From: Heligmosomoides polygyrus polygyrus
Taxonomy: Eukaryota; Nematoda; Chromadorea; Rhabditida; Heligmosomidae
Assembly (NCBI GenBank): GCA_947396885.1
Contig: OX377205.1
Span: forward strand, 28,335,899-28,399,898
Direction: 5' to 3'
Length of the DNA stretch: 64,000 bases
Shown here: piece by piece, positions 44,277 to 57,000 of the stretch
How positions within the stretch are numbered: the stretch's first letter is position 1
Layout: the number at the start of each line of letters is the position of its first letter
Notes under the pieces: generated by a model
What the model saw: only the letters and a program-made list of their open reading frames with translations
What the model was told of the DNA's origin: nothing
Databases searched by the model: none
Made by a program: the position numbers and the translations under genes

Positions 44277-44995
44277 TATATACCACTTTCGCCTCAAAAT
44301 GGACATTCTTCTAAGCTAGCCTAAGATTTTTGAAATCAAAGCGATCTCTTCCAAATCGAAATGAGCTTCTTCTCGATTAAACAGAAGACCTCCAAAAAGA
44401 TTAGAAGAAATTTTTGTTCCAGGAAAATTTTTAGTATGACTTTCTTTGAAGTTTCAATTCAACAGCTGAACACATAGTTTGAAATTTTATAAAACTTATT
44501 TTTCGAAGAAAAACAATGATTCAAAGCCTGTCTTAAAGTGCAGGAAGACGGTTTGTGTCAAAACAAAGATTGCACCATGCCTTCGCCCAAAACGTCGTGA
44601 TTTTTATTGGATAGATAGCGAAATTTTTGTTTGCATGGAGTTTCACACCAGCAAACGGTGCAACATAAACAATTTAAAAACCACGTATATCCTCGATGCG
44701 ATCCAGTATTTTAACGCCCTTTGTGATTGGTGCTTTGCTGCGCTTCAAAACAAAGTTAAATTTTTTTGAATTAAATTAAATTATTACTCATATTGGGGCA
44801 GGTGAACTAAAAATTTCAGTTAAAGTTCCATCAAAATTTTCTCGAACAAAAAATTATTATAACCATCTCAATGGTTCCTAAAGGTCATTTTGATTTGGAA
44901 GGGTTCGCTTCGATTTCAAAAGTTTTACGCATAGGTTTAGAAGAGTGCCCTATTTCATGTGAAAAGTGTTCAACTTAAGGTGAAGGTGGTATATA
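44277..44995. mobile_element. 720-bp foldback element with TATATACCAC termini
   Basis: Ends tatataccactttcgcctc and its inverse (aggtgaaggtggtatata). Inverse similarity continues inward for about 180 bp (gatttggaagaga/gttcgcttcgatttcaaaa on one side). The centre (44470-44780) holds a block shared with 48770-48960 (minus) and 15190-15285. The 96-residue open frame there is not supported as a gene. Confidence 0.65.
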
Positions 44996-47339
44996 CACGA
45001 TGACAGCCGCTTGCATAATAAAAACTGTTGTCTGTTGGTAGGAAAAACAAAGGGTTAATCAAAATATGCCACATTCTAAATAAGAACGATATTGACTCTG
45101 TTTATATGTGAAGGTGTCTGCTCTAGGAGTCGTTTTAGAGATTTGATGGAAAGGTGTTACTTGAACTTCTGAACTTTGTGACAGATGAGTTTGTAAAATT
45201 TTCAACCAGCAAACTGACCTTGATGTTCAGAATTTTGAAAAAGCTAACTAGACCCAAATTCCTCAACTTTGCACCGAACGATAATCACTTTTTCGAAATC
45301 TATTCGACTGCCGTGAGAAACTCGAGTGTAGACTCCTTTCAAACAAATATTTGGTGTAGTAACTGTCTAGAAGAAAGATACACCTTCTCAACGCACAGTT
45401 ATGTTTAAGTATATTTATACATATATGTACATACACACATGTACGAACGGATATAGGATCGCAGCCTTTTCACAACTATGTATATCCGCAGAATATCAAG
45501 TGCATATCAGAAGTGTCGTCATTCTTCTGAAAGCCATGGTCACGTACAATATCTATGCTATCGTTGAATGGTTGGAGCTCTGCTCCAACGCTTTGGCCAT
45601 TCGCTGCATGGTTAAAAACAGCTCCCTTGAACCTAACAGCGTTTATAACATCCAAATGCATACGAAGCTATAGGCCAACAGAGCTGATGGTGAGTTCTCA
45701 CATCAACAGCAGATCCTGTAAAGTCTGCAACACAGTTAGACACAATGCAGAGAAACTGCTTGCAGAGAAAGACTTAACCGCCACAAAACCGGCAAATAAG
45801 AGATCCCTATTCCTAATCACTGTACCTGAATAGCTTCAGCCATTGTTAATTTCGGGATCAAGTATCTATTGCAATGTTTTCGAGCACTCATGTCACTGCC
45901 AAAGCTAGCAAGGACCTCCGATTGGCGTTGCAACACATAATGACAAGCTTTTTCTTCAGTTTCATTGTCATAGTTTACGTTAAATATTTGTCGATGTTTC
46001 TTTTCAGGGCCCGTGGAAATTCCGCTTTCTTACCACAACCTCAGAGCCTACTTAATCACAAAGCGTGACAATAAATGATAAATTATTGATCAAGCTGTAT
46101 ACTCTGGAACAAACTAAAACAATTGTGCTTTTTCAACTCTTTCGGTTTCAGTTGAAGCTGGCTAATCGAAAAATTTCACCGCCCTCATTTTATCCGAAAA
46201 AGAATTGTATTTGAATATTCAATTACGACAAATTTGATTAAGCCGGGAACTCAGATTGTTGGAAATCTTTTATTCTGTAAGCCGAAAAATAGACCCATTT
46301 GGCTAGTTTTTCATTCGATAAATGTTTTGGAAAATACAGCTTGCTGGCACAGTTTCATTGAAGAACAAATCTCCTTCACGCTAAATGTTTTATAGCCCAG
46401 AGGATGTAGAAAAGACTATTTTCGCCACCTCATCATAGGAGCCTTTCTGTTATGGTCTATTCAGATGAAATGATTGCAATTGGTACCAAAAACTTCTGAT
46501 CCTCAACAGGTGAAGGCGGTTTGGCTTGCGTGTCAGAGGACTGTTTCTACCTAAATAGGTGAGGATGATAGCCTTAGCGGTGAAGTACATCCGCGTTCAA
46601 GGCGTATTCAAGATCTCTTTCGGAACTTCCGAAATTGCTCGCGGATATTGGTAGTGCTGAACACAATCACTTTTCCCCAGCACAGCATCTAGGACCACCC
46701 ACTGTGAAAGGTAACCGCTCGCGATAAGGGGTTACAAGAAGCGATATGAGAACCGCAATTAAACAACAAGTGGCTTGTGACTGTCGTTATCAGTACGGCC
46801 ATACGGTCGTTCTGAAGACAGGAATCGTCTTCAGCGAGGCAATTTTTTCATCTTCGGTCCTGCGGCTGTGTCACTTGACCAAAAGCACTTCGTCAGGCAT
46901 ACGTGTCGTTCTCTACACGTCCAAAGAACAGTTTCAGGTCCTAACTTCGAAATTGTTGACGGAGTCAGCGAGTAATATACCATAGGTCGTCTTGTCCCGC
47001 TGAACAAAAACCTAGCCATCTTTGAGGAAGTCGCAGCAAAGTGCTCGAGACTGCTCTCTTTAAATTCTGAAAGCGTAAGCTCTCCACCTGGCATTTCTTG
47101 AATCGGGTTGGGACATCCGACGAGACACCTCTATCCGGGCACCAATTTTTTTGTCCAAACAATTTGACCGAGCCATGTATAGTAGCTATTCGATGCTTAC
47201 TGCAAATATTAAAGTGAACGAGCATTGAATTTTTGACACAAAGTGGAAGCACCGTCTTTAGTTGTTCTCTTTTAGAATTCCCGAAATTTTCGCTTCTACT
47301 ACTTTTCATCCTCTACTGCACCTGGACTATAACGTGAGT
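44996..47339. other. Unassigned stretch
   Basis: Long AT-rich tract; no gene family recognised on either strand. A tatatgtacatacacac simple tract lies at 45415-45440. Open frames of 80-115 residues at 46746-47309 lack motifs. Confidence 0.3.
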
Positions 47340-47911
47340 TTTGTTTCCCTTTTCTACCCTTACTAGCATTTGCTTTTAGTTTCTTGTTGAGTTAGTTCCT
47401 TTTGTTTTTGTTTAAAGTGCACTTCACTGTTTCTGCTACATTTTCACTTTCTACATATCTCTTCATTCAGACTGCATGGTTATCTGTAGCAGCCACAAAA
47501 TATTTTTGACGGAAAGTGAGTGTTTTTGTATTTTTACTGCTCAGTAATGCTTGTTTCTAATTTTTGTTGCTTTCCTTCAGTATTTTCTACGTTTTAAAAT
47601 CTATTTTTTATACATTTTTAGCTGTCTACTGTTTGATAAGTGAGCATGATCAGACATTTGTGTGTTCTTGACATCTGCGGACAATACTGGCTGACGTTCG
47701 AACTCATTCTTTGCTGGTTCTGAAAAAGTCGTGCTCGACCCTCGTTCCCTATATAGCCTTTATCGAAGGAAGAGAAGTATCCATCATTTATCGACGTCAC
47801 AAGCCCTGGGTCAGTGCTGAACGAATTGCGATAGGTATACTGACATCCTTCAAAAGCGCACTGCGTGGGAAAGTGTACATCGTAAAATAGAACTGCAGGC
47901 AAACCGCGCAC
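47340..47911 (-). repeat. Dispersed repeat shared with 63590-64000
   Basis: The reverse complement of about 47500-47860 aligns to 63600-63980 over more than 350 bp. Shared landmarks are gcagatgtcaagaacacaca and aaaaattagaaacaag. On the minus strand a 97-residue frame reads GLPAVLFYDVHFPTQC and NEGRARLFQNQQRMS; the other copy has a related but broken reading. It is either a transposon of unknown type or part of a gene family. Confidence 0.5.
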
Positions 47912-48659
47912 TTCTGAGCCCGAATTTGAAGTTCTCTTGACTTCTTTCTGATGCTTTCTCAGAATTCACCTGCATTAGGAGAGGTTTATAGTCCGATTCG
48001 GGATAGCAGTATACCTTAAGAAAAGGAGGGAGCTCGTAGTCCACCTTGCCATGTGCTCTTCAATGGACACCCTAACTGAACATGCCGAAGCGAATACAAT
48101 AATGAGCTTTTTGGAAGGCCATATAGTTTCTCTCCCTTACAATTATCGGGACAATGTATTGGCCTTGATTAGTCTTTGATTTCGGATCTACCCTTAGGAG
48201 TCATTTTTCAAGTTGCAAACTCGTAACGCTATCGCCACTGCAAACACGGAGACAGAGAACTTGCACGCGCTGAAAAAGAGCGACTTTAAAGCTCCAACAA
48301 ACCCTCTAAAAATCAAAGCAAGGAACAGAGATGTGTCGTCACTGCATACATGATGCGTAAAGAGTATTGACGCACTAAACGTAAACGTTAGAAATAACAA
48401 CACATCATAAAATTTAACAAGTTTATATACAAAATGTCGACAATGATCTAGCGCACAGAATAGCATCACTTGTATTTTATATGGGCTTCTTTAAGACGCC
48501 GAGGAAGGCCGCTGGTGTGCTTCTATGAGACGTCACTCTTACCGACTGTGCCGCCGAGGCACATCACATGGGTGTTAGGGATTGATGAGTGTTACGCACA
48601 CGTTCTCACATCTCGTTTTGAGGTTATTAGGAAAGTGTTCAGCAAAAACTAACTGTGGT
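47912..48659. other. Unassigned stretch
   Basis: The minus-strand frame 48044-47850 (MDYELPPFLKVYCYPESDY) looks coding-like in composition but lacks a known family and clear splice sites. 48469-48194 (minus) is hydrophobic with no other support. Confidence 0.3.
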
Positions 48660-49060
48660 TCAAGGCTCCGCTCGGCCCTACATCCCGTCAAAATAGCATC
48701 GCTAAAGCTCACGTTGAGTTGGGAACCTTTCCTCGTAAGTTAAGCAGTCAATGTTTGCAGTTTACTGAAGTACATAAGCATCAAGTTTTCTTTACAGTTG
48801 TATTTGTAGCATCGTTTACAGCTGTGAAGCTCCATGCAAACAGAAATTTTTCTATCAACGAATAAGAATCGCGACGTCTTAGACGAGGTCATGTCGGAAT
48901 CTCTTCTTTTGACATTAGCAGATATTCTTGCTCCGTAATACAAGCTTTTAACCATTATTTTTATGAAAATAAGAGTTTTATAAAGCTACTTACAATGTGT
49001 TCACTTATTGGGTAAGTGAATTAAAACTTCAAAGAAAGTTTTACAAAAATTTTACTTCAA
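48660..49060 (-). repeat. Compound dispersed repeat
   Basis: 48664-48735 is the inverse of 11420-11500. 48770-49060 is the inverse of 44430-44700 (shared: tttctgtttgcatggagc, agctttataaaactc). It is probably a truncated copy of the 44277 element family. Confidence 0.5.
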
Positions 49061-50955
49061 CAAAAAAGTATTCTAACTATTTTGGAAAGTCTAGTTTTAT
49101 GTGGGTTGAGGTCACTTTGATTTGGAAGAGTTTAGTATGATTTCGAAAGCGTTAGCCCTTTTATGATTTCAAAAGCTTTAGAATAGTTTCCAATTTGTGG
49201 TCAAGTGGGCACTTGGAAAGTGGTCAATTTGATTTGAAAATTTTAGTCCTGTCCAATTTGATGTTAGACACTAACTACGGTTGCCGAGTAACGCCAACAG
49301 CGTCTGACAGTAGCAGAACAGCTTGGTGAGAACAATATTCCCCCATCGCGTTTCCAGAGTCTCGATGGAATACCCCTATGGACTTTTAGCGCAAACGGCA
49401 GACTGTAACTACTCGCTCTCGGACTCTGTCGTTTTAGTTACAATTGCTTGGATATGAGGGAGGATATGAAGAGGAGTAGACTCTGAAGATTTGGAGTTGA
49501 GAAGGCATGAAATACGAAGCTGTAATGTCATCAAGCACGAGGGCTTTCTTTTCGCTATCGAGCTGGTCTTCCCCTGTTCGGGCAATTGCTTAAAGTGGGA
49601 TTAAAAGACTTCTGAAATAGACACACTTGTAGGTGCCCGAGAACTAACGCATCAGTCTAATACTAAAAGCCTATCCCGCCTTTAGCTGACCATTCCAACA
49701 ACTGTCATTACATTTTTTCCAACTGCTTTGAACAGCCAAAGTTAGTCTACCAGACTTTCAGGGAGCTTTCTAACCGTTCTAATCCTTCAAAAATCGCTTG
49801 TATCAATCAGCAAAGAGTGCAATCTTTCTCGATCTTTTTGCTTTGCAGATCCTCAATTGTAGTTGCCCAATATCCTGCTAAGATGCAGCTGTTAGAGCTA
49901 GATTTGCGAAAGACCGCTATAAGACTGGTTTAGAAACGAAGTGGTAATAATCAGGAGATGCTATAAATTTTACTAAGAACATGGTTGGGAAGAGAAATTT
50001 ATTCGCTTTCTATATTAATGCGCACAATACGCTCCTTAAAAAGCCTAGCATAGCTGTTCTTACGATTCAGAAATTTCAATGACAAAATTTGGAAATTGCG
50101 TTGAGCAGAGCGTTTCTCGGCATGCTTTAGTCTCGCGCTCCTGCACTCCTCTGCTTCAGTACTGCTATGTGTAAACCTCATGATCTAAATTGGGCTGAAA
50201 TACTGTTTTGTCTTCTTCGTTTCTAGCCCAAAAAGGTTCTCAGTAGACCACAACGCTCTGAGGAACAATCATTGAAAAACCATGTGAAATGTGTTTTACA
50301 GTGATACACGGGCCACTCACACTGGCAGATTGGACTTCGACAACTGCAGGGTCAAACCCTGAATTGCATCTCGTACAACCCTGCCTTCAGAAGAAAATAT
50401 CTATATCCATCTTGTATCACGGGTGTGTGCTGACAGACCTCGAGGGATATCGCGGATGTTACGTGCGGTCAAACAGCGCCGGTGGTGTAAGGCGAACATC
50501 GCTGCCCGGAAAGCAGAAGATGCAGGTTCGAGTCCCGCAGGGAGCAAGAGCTTTGATCGCAGCAAAACATCCTGTAACAAGAAAATATCTGTATCCGAAT
50601 AGGAATTACCTGGCTTGCTGACTAATGGAAATGTAGCAGCAGCAGGGTTTTTAAGGATATCTTTTGGAATTAGGGTGTAAACACATGGTTATCCTAATTT
50701 ATACGTTTCTCGAGCACTTTGCTAAAAGAAGGAGTCGACTTTATGGAGCTAAGGGCAAATTACGGAGCGTCAGATCTTTATGGAGTTAAAAACAACGAGC
50801 TAGTAGAGTACACCTCAGCCCCATTTCTTTCCAAAAACTGCCCAATGACAAAAGGCCGCTACTCATTACTCCAACTTTGGAAGACCTGATAACGCCCAGA
50901 GTTTGCACCTCAGTTCTGAAGAATCGCTTCTGAGCAACGCTCGATTTCCTTTCAG
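49061..50955. other. Unassigned stretch before the ASP exons
   Basis: No first-domain SCP exons recognised on the plus strand. It contains one tRNA-like segment (50475-50545) described separately. Other open frames show no family motif. Confidence 0.35.
50475..50545 (+). ncRNA. tRNA-like sequence, probably a relic
   Basis: A-box-like ggtggtgtaaggcgaaca and B-box ggttcgagtcc are at tRNA spacing. An anticodon arm gctgc-ccggaaa-gcaga has four good pairs (anticodon position GGA). The T stem has an A-C mismatch, position 33 is C rather than T, and the acceptor stem does not pair well. More likely a SINE head or pseudo-tRNA. Confidence 0.35.
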
Positions 50956-51095
50956 GCCGGAATTAAACAGCGAGCTGTACCCACCTGGCACGGGAACTGC
51001 AGGGTGCACTGATCCGGATTGTGCTAATGCGATAACTGGCGCTACATGTGATACTACAACAGGCCTTTGCTCTGCAGCAGGAGCAGCTTTCCCAA
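50956..51095 (+). CDS. ASP exon a: cysteine-rich end of a first domain
   Basis: Acceptor cctttcag, donor gtacgt. Reads PELNSELYPPGTG, GCTDPDCANA, CDTTTGLCSAAG. Starts after one base of a split codon and ends in phase 1, which fits exon b. Confidence 0.72.
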
Positions 51096-54000
51096 GTACG
51101 TTTCGTCGACACTTGTCACGATCGTTTTCCAAGCACATTTCTACCCTCTTACGCAAACATCGAGTTCATGGTGGAACCTAGCCGATATGACCCTGTTAAG
51201 GGAGGGACATCGTGTAACTGCATCAACTTTCTACCGAAAGTACAACATTTTTCCAAAGCCACGCTATTGGGAGCGCACCTGTAACACACGTGCCATTTTA
51301 CGCTGGCTTAGCCAACAATGGAATAGTTGGCTAGACGCTGGCTGCAGAACCAGACCAGACTCCGGTAGGAATGTTTCAGCACCGGGCGCTCGACACCATC
51401 CTTTAACTTTTTATCGTCCGGTTTCAATCTTGCCGTTCTTGATATTAATATCAAAAACAATCAGTCGTGAATGAAAGAAAATCACAGCACGTCACTAAAA
51501 TTTTCTGGGTAGCTAAGCACAAATTTTTTCCAACTACATGTCCTTTGCTGTCAAGAAAACACGGCTTCTATGGAGAAGGTCCTGACAAGTGATAGATTTC
51601 TTGCATTCGTTGTGAGCGATCGCAGACAAAAGTAACTACTTTTTTTCACTTTGTGAATTTTTCAGTAGCACAGAACTTGAACAGAAAATTGGCAGGAAAA
51701 TTTTGCAGATCGAAAAAATGACGAGTGAAAAGACTAACCAAATCGTGAATGTCCTCCACAACAGGGGAGCACAGTTGACTCTGAAATTATATTTAGACTC
51801 CTCAACTATGTACATGTTGTTACTGACATCAATGAACAGCAGCCACTTTCAAAAGATTGTCCAAAGAAGGGTTTTTTTGTATTGAGCTAAAAGGATAAAG
51901 GACGGCGTTACTCAATCCCTTCTGGGATGCGCCAGCGCATTCTACTTCTACGGGATGTCGTGGAGGCGACATGAATGCGTATTTGGCCATACAATGACTT
52001 GCGGTGGCCAGCCGATGAACAAGTCAGCGCTTCATCCTTCCCAGACAAGTCTGCTACCAATTCACCGACCCCGGAGGGATGGAAGGCTTGGTTGGCGTGG
52101 GCGGGAAATCCGAACCAGGAACCTGGTATCGGGTGCACGCGACAGTCGCGCCTCCTACGACTGCGCTACACGCGCTCTGTATTGAGCTACCATACCTTTT
52201 TATTGCCTTTTTTGCCGACTTAAGTTTCTCTCATTTTGTCATATGGATGTTTTAAATCTTTTCAGTTAAGGGTCGTATATGAGTTGTGGTGAATGCCGGT
52301 GCTCTATCGTTAATTCTGTTCTATTCCTTTTTGTTACTGTTCGGTATTCCTACATGGATGGGTAACCATCAGTGTAATTAACATAACATAACATTATGAA
52401 ATCATGTCGTCAATTTGGGAAACTTGAACTAAAACAGCACTTCCTCCTCAAATTTCTTGCTAAACCAAAACAAGTGGAATAAAGGATAAAGGATAAAGCA
52501 AGGCGCTGTTCAATCCCCTTTGGGATGCGCCACGCATTCTACATCAACGTGATGTCGTGGAGGCGTGTTGAATGCGTATTTGGCCATACAATGACTTGCG
52601 GTGGCCAGCCGATGTACAATTCAGTGCTTTATCGTTCCCAGACAAGTCTGGTACCAATTCACCGACCCCGGAGGGATGGAACGCTAGGTTGGCTTGGGTG
52701 GGAAATCCGAACCAAGAACCTGGTATCGGGTGCAGGCGACAGCCGGCGCCTCCTCCGAATGCGCTCCACGCGCCCTAGTACAAGTAATGTATTACAAAGA
52801 AGATGGAAATCTCCAACAACTATAAAGCTTCAGGCAGCCCAGCGATCTTCTCTCATAGTCATGTCAACAAAAAGTGTATAGGTTTTTGCAAGCATCTGAT
52901 CTTTATCCAGCCCTTAATTCATTGCATCTTCATCATTGTAACACTACATGATAGTGGTAATTGAAACCCCGTCCAGAGATCTGGCGTACTTTCAGCTATC
53001 GAATTTGACGTGCTCTAGAAATAGTGGGATTCGCTGACCTATTAAACAAGCTTTACTCAATGCTTTATTATTTAGCCGACACAACGCCTGCAGCCACTAC
53101 AACTGCGGCTACTACAACAGCAGCAACCACTGCTGGACCAACAACTGCTGACACTACCACAGCTGCAGCAGCGACAACGACGACACCAGCGCCAACAACC
53201 ACGGAGTCTGGTCCGATGACGCAAACGATTCGCGACAGGGTTCTGGAGTTACACAATAACAGAAGGTATCACCCGGTTCGAAAATCGTAGCAAACAGGGA
53301 ATCCAAGTGCTTGTCCTAAGCTGTAACGCCGAGAAAGGAAGAGAGAAGCAGCCGGAACTTATAGTAGAAATAGGACTTCAGTAAATCCTCATTGCGCTTC
53401 GTAAAGCAGCTCCGCACAACACTGTCGCCGTTTGAAGTCCTTAAATCTATACAGAATTCCATCCTAACATCTCTTTTTAACTGCTTTGAATGATATTCCG
53501 TTTTTTAAAACAGTATAGAGCATAGCTATATGTTCATACTACCGTGCCAATAAAATGTGGCTTCGGCTAAAAAGCAATGCTGGATTGCAAGCAGTTTAAA
53601 ATTTGGCGTTTATGATTTCTTCTGCAACAAACGCGTTTGCTTATAGGCAACTACTTGCCACTGGACAAGTCGTCAACGGCAGAACAGGTCAAAACTGCGG
53701 CACGGGAATGAACATTTATCAGATGGTATGAGCAACATACATACATGTAATGTTATAACTTTAGAAGTTGCTGATATGCTAGAAACACGGACAGCATTGA
53801 AGCGCAAGGGTGTCTTAATATTTATCTATTTGTTTAATAATTTAAAGCACATCGGAATACGAACGACTCCCTGGAGATAAAAAACAATTACAAGAAACGC
53901 ACGACAACATTTCGTTTTTTTGCTTTTGATTCTACTGTTCCTATGGACTTTCTCTTTGGGGTCACTATAAATTCAATCCTCACAGTTTTCCTTCAATGAC

Positions 54001-57000
54001 ATCAAAGTAGTAGCTGTTATTAAATATACTGCAGACACTTCAGCAAAGCTTCCTGATATCTATCTCGGATGTTACAGCGGAGTTAATGTTCACGCTCCAG
54101 AACATTGCAGAGTTTGCGATTCGAAGTATGTCTGTACGTAGCGTAACGAGCAATAATTCTACACTATTGCTATTCTGGTCATAACTCTGGGCAAGGTTTT
54201 CAATAAGATTCCAGTTCCTCTCTTCGTAAAACCTCGGCATAGTAAGTTGATTTTGTTTTAGTTTCTTGTGCGCAGAACGAAGTTTTATTGTGGACCTTTA
54301 ATTACTCGGCCTGACGTTTCGACGCTTTCGTCGTCTTTAGAAGGCAGAACATTATGCAGGATATTGAAGTGCACTCCACCTTCAACCACTCTAGTAAAGG
54401 AAAGCATACAAAAACCTCACGCACAGACGGATAAATTCACAACACGCAGATCCACTACGAGTGCTCTAGCACAGTGGTAAGTATGACAAGCGAGTTTATC
54501 CCTCTTTGCGGGAGGTTTTACGGGTTTTCCCATACGGCATCGAAACCGCTAGTGTTTGAGATGTTTAATGAGGTAGAGAGCACTTCAATGACTTGCACAA
54601 TCTTCAGGCCTCTTAAGACGACGATCGCGTCGAAACGTCAGATTGGGTAATAAAATTCTACCATAAAAACTTCGTTAGGCACACAAGAAATTATCATAAC
54701 ATAGGTAATGCATCAACGGATTTTTGGACCGATTATATATGTCCTGGAAGTATACACAGTATCTTTAACTACTTACTCACTTATAGGAAAGGTTCAAATG
54801 TCTGAATGGCGAAAATAGACTCGGCTGGGGGAACTTCTACCCTTCAAATAATAGAAAAATATGTTTCATTCTTGTAAAGTCCTTGAACCGGGAAGGAGTT
54901 CGGCCTCCTAACGACGAAGTCTCAAAGAATTTCTAATAATAAAACACACTTTTCTACTACTTGAAGGATAGAGATTCGTCCAGTGGTATTCATTTTTGTC
55001 GTCCAGTCATATACATGAGCCCCCCCCCCCCTGGTTGTATACATTGATGGCCTTTCGTCGTTGGTCGTGGGAGCCATAACATCGTTCATTTTCGTTTCAC
55101 TCTCTCGCCTGCGTCATCCAGGGGCCGGATTCATCAACGACTTATCGCGAATAACGCGGCTTACCAAGTGATATGGTGAGCGATAAGCGGCGTTATCTGA
55201 GCTCTGCTTACAATTCTCCGTTAAGGTTACGTAAGTCGTTGACGAATCCGGCCCCAGCATGTTGTTGCCCTTCTGGCTTGGTTACGTTGACGAGAGGCTT
55301 AACTCGTTCTCAACTAGCATGCCAGTTGGTTCAGCCGTACGACGAGCCGCCATGTTCGAGGTCTTCCACAGGGCGCTTGACGTCTCCTGAAATCCACTCC
55401 AGTCCTCTTTTTGCCCATCCGTCCTCTCTCCTCCAGATGTGCCCGACTTCTCGAGATTTAGCTTTCAAAACGTAATCCGCTGGATCACAAAAATAACTCA
55501 CATTGGTGCCGCGAAATCCAGCTCGATGTTGAATTCGCCACTTTTACAGTACCGCACATGTCTTTTGGTCATTTCCCGAAAAAGCCGCTTTGGAGCGTTC
55601 CAAAGCGGCTTTTTTTAAATAACTTTCTTTAAAATCAAGCACATGTGAAAGGAAACATATATTTGAGCTCACCAGGCCGAGCTCTATCTTTTCTCCCGAA
55701 ACGGTCACTCTACAGGCTCTCGCGCCCACTTGATTGATAGGTTCGATTCTATATGCATTGTTCACGGCGCACCCCAAAGACAATCTGGGCAGACTAGAAG
55801 CATTTTCTAAGTGGAGCGACTGGGAATTTCGATAAAACTCCCCAAACGGTCACTCTACAGGCTCTCGCGCCCACTCGACCTCACTCTGCGAGTGGTCGCG
55901 CCCACTCGATTGATAGGTTCGATTCGGGGGGCAGTCGTTCGGTACACCGTGCAGCCCGCCGCCCACTTCCCGCCCTGCCCGCGCCGCCCTATTTGGACAA
56001 GTTTGCTGCGCGCGAAACCCTCGTTGATTGACGTGACGTCGTCCAAAAACCTGCAATGTGGCGGGACCTGAAGAAGGCCTTGACGCTGCAGCTGAAAGCT
56101 CTTTTCCTCCAAATGTGGTGAACAAAATTCTGACTTTGTCTCAAGAATGAAATCAGATCAAGATAGAGCTGCAGGGCCAAGGAAAATGATTAGAAAAGCG
56201 GTGCCTCCCTGTGATCGCAGGGACTCGGACATCCTGTCCTCGGCGCGCCCCTCGCCCCGCCCCTTTCTGAGGGCGGTGCATCCAACGACTCTCCGCCGTT
56301 CGATTCTATATGCATTGTTCACGGCGCACTCCAAAGGCAGGCTGAACAGTCTTAAGGCAATTTCTGAGTAGGGCGGCTGGGAATTTCATTAAAAAAACTC
56401 ACTCTACAGGCTCTCGCGCTCAGTCGATTGATTATGTCCGGCCTATATGCATTGTTCAACTCTATTGATTTATACGTCAAAAGATAGAGCTCGGCCTGCA
56501 AAGCTCAAATATATGTTTCTTTTCACAAGTGCTTGATTTTAAAGAAAGTTAGATAAAAAAGCCGCTTTGGAACGCTCCAAAGCGGCTTTTTCGGGAATTG
56601 ACCAAAAGACATGCGCGGTACTGTACTTCAGAAGACATCACTCAACCGGGCACTTTGTGCCCTACAGCGCCTTTGGCGTAGCAGCAGTACCGACCGTCCC
56701 GGAAACAGAGCGTAGGGAGAGCAGTCGAATCGAATAGATTTTTCGGAGGTCGAGATGTGTAAGATAAACCATAACCTACCTAAACGTGTAGAAACATTAG
56801 AGGTAAGCAAGTTCAGTTTCGTAGAGTTTTAAAAGCTAAGAAATCTTTTCTTAGTCTTGACTTAGCTACTGGTACACGCATTTTGAGTTTTACTACGGAT
56901 CTGGCCAACTCTCGTGCAAGAATTCCTCTGTCTCGATGTTTAGCTTTTGGTGAGGCCTTTGAGCGTCATAATAAGATCTGCTCTCTTTCGCCTGCTCATT

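Noticed and set aside
44479..44769. 96-residue open frame resembling one at 48740-48955
   Set aside because: The similarity is explained by the shared repeat; the second copy has a changed frame and neither has splice sites or a motif.
50475..50545. Functional tRNA-Ser gene
   Set aside because: Anticodon loop lacks T33, the T stem has an A-C mismatch and the acceptor stem is not convincing; kept only as a relic.
53068..53256. Minus-strand Val/Ala-rich open frame
   Set aside because: It is the shadow of the Thr/Ala-rich ASP linker on the plus strand, which has correct splice sites and a known domain next to it.
55021..55032. Poly-C run (and those at 19906, 21523, 21690) as regulatory G-quadruplex sites
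   Set aside because: Single homopolymer runs without a repeated-tract pattern; may also vary by sequencing error.
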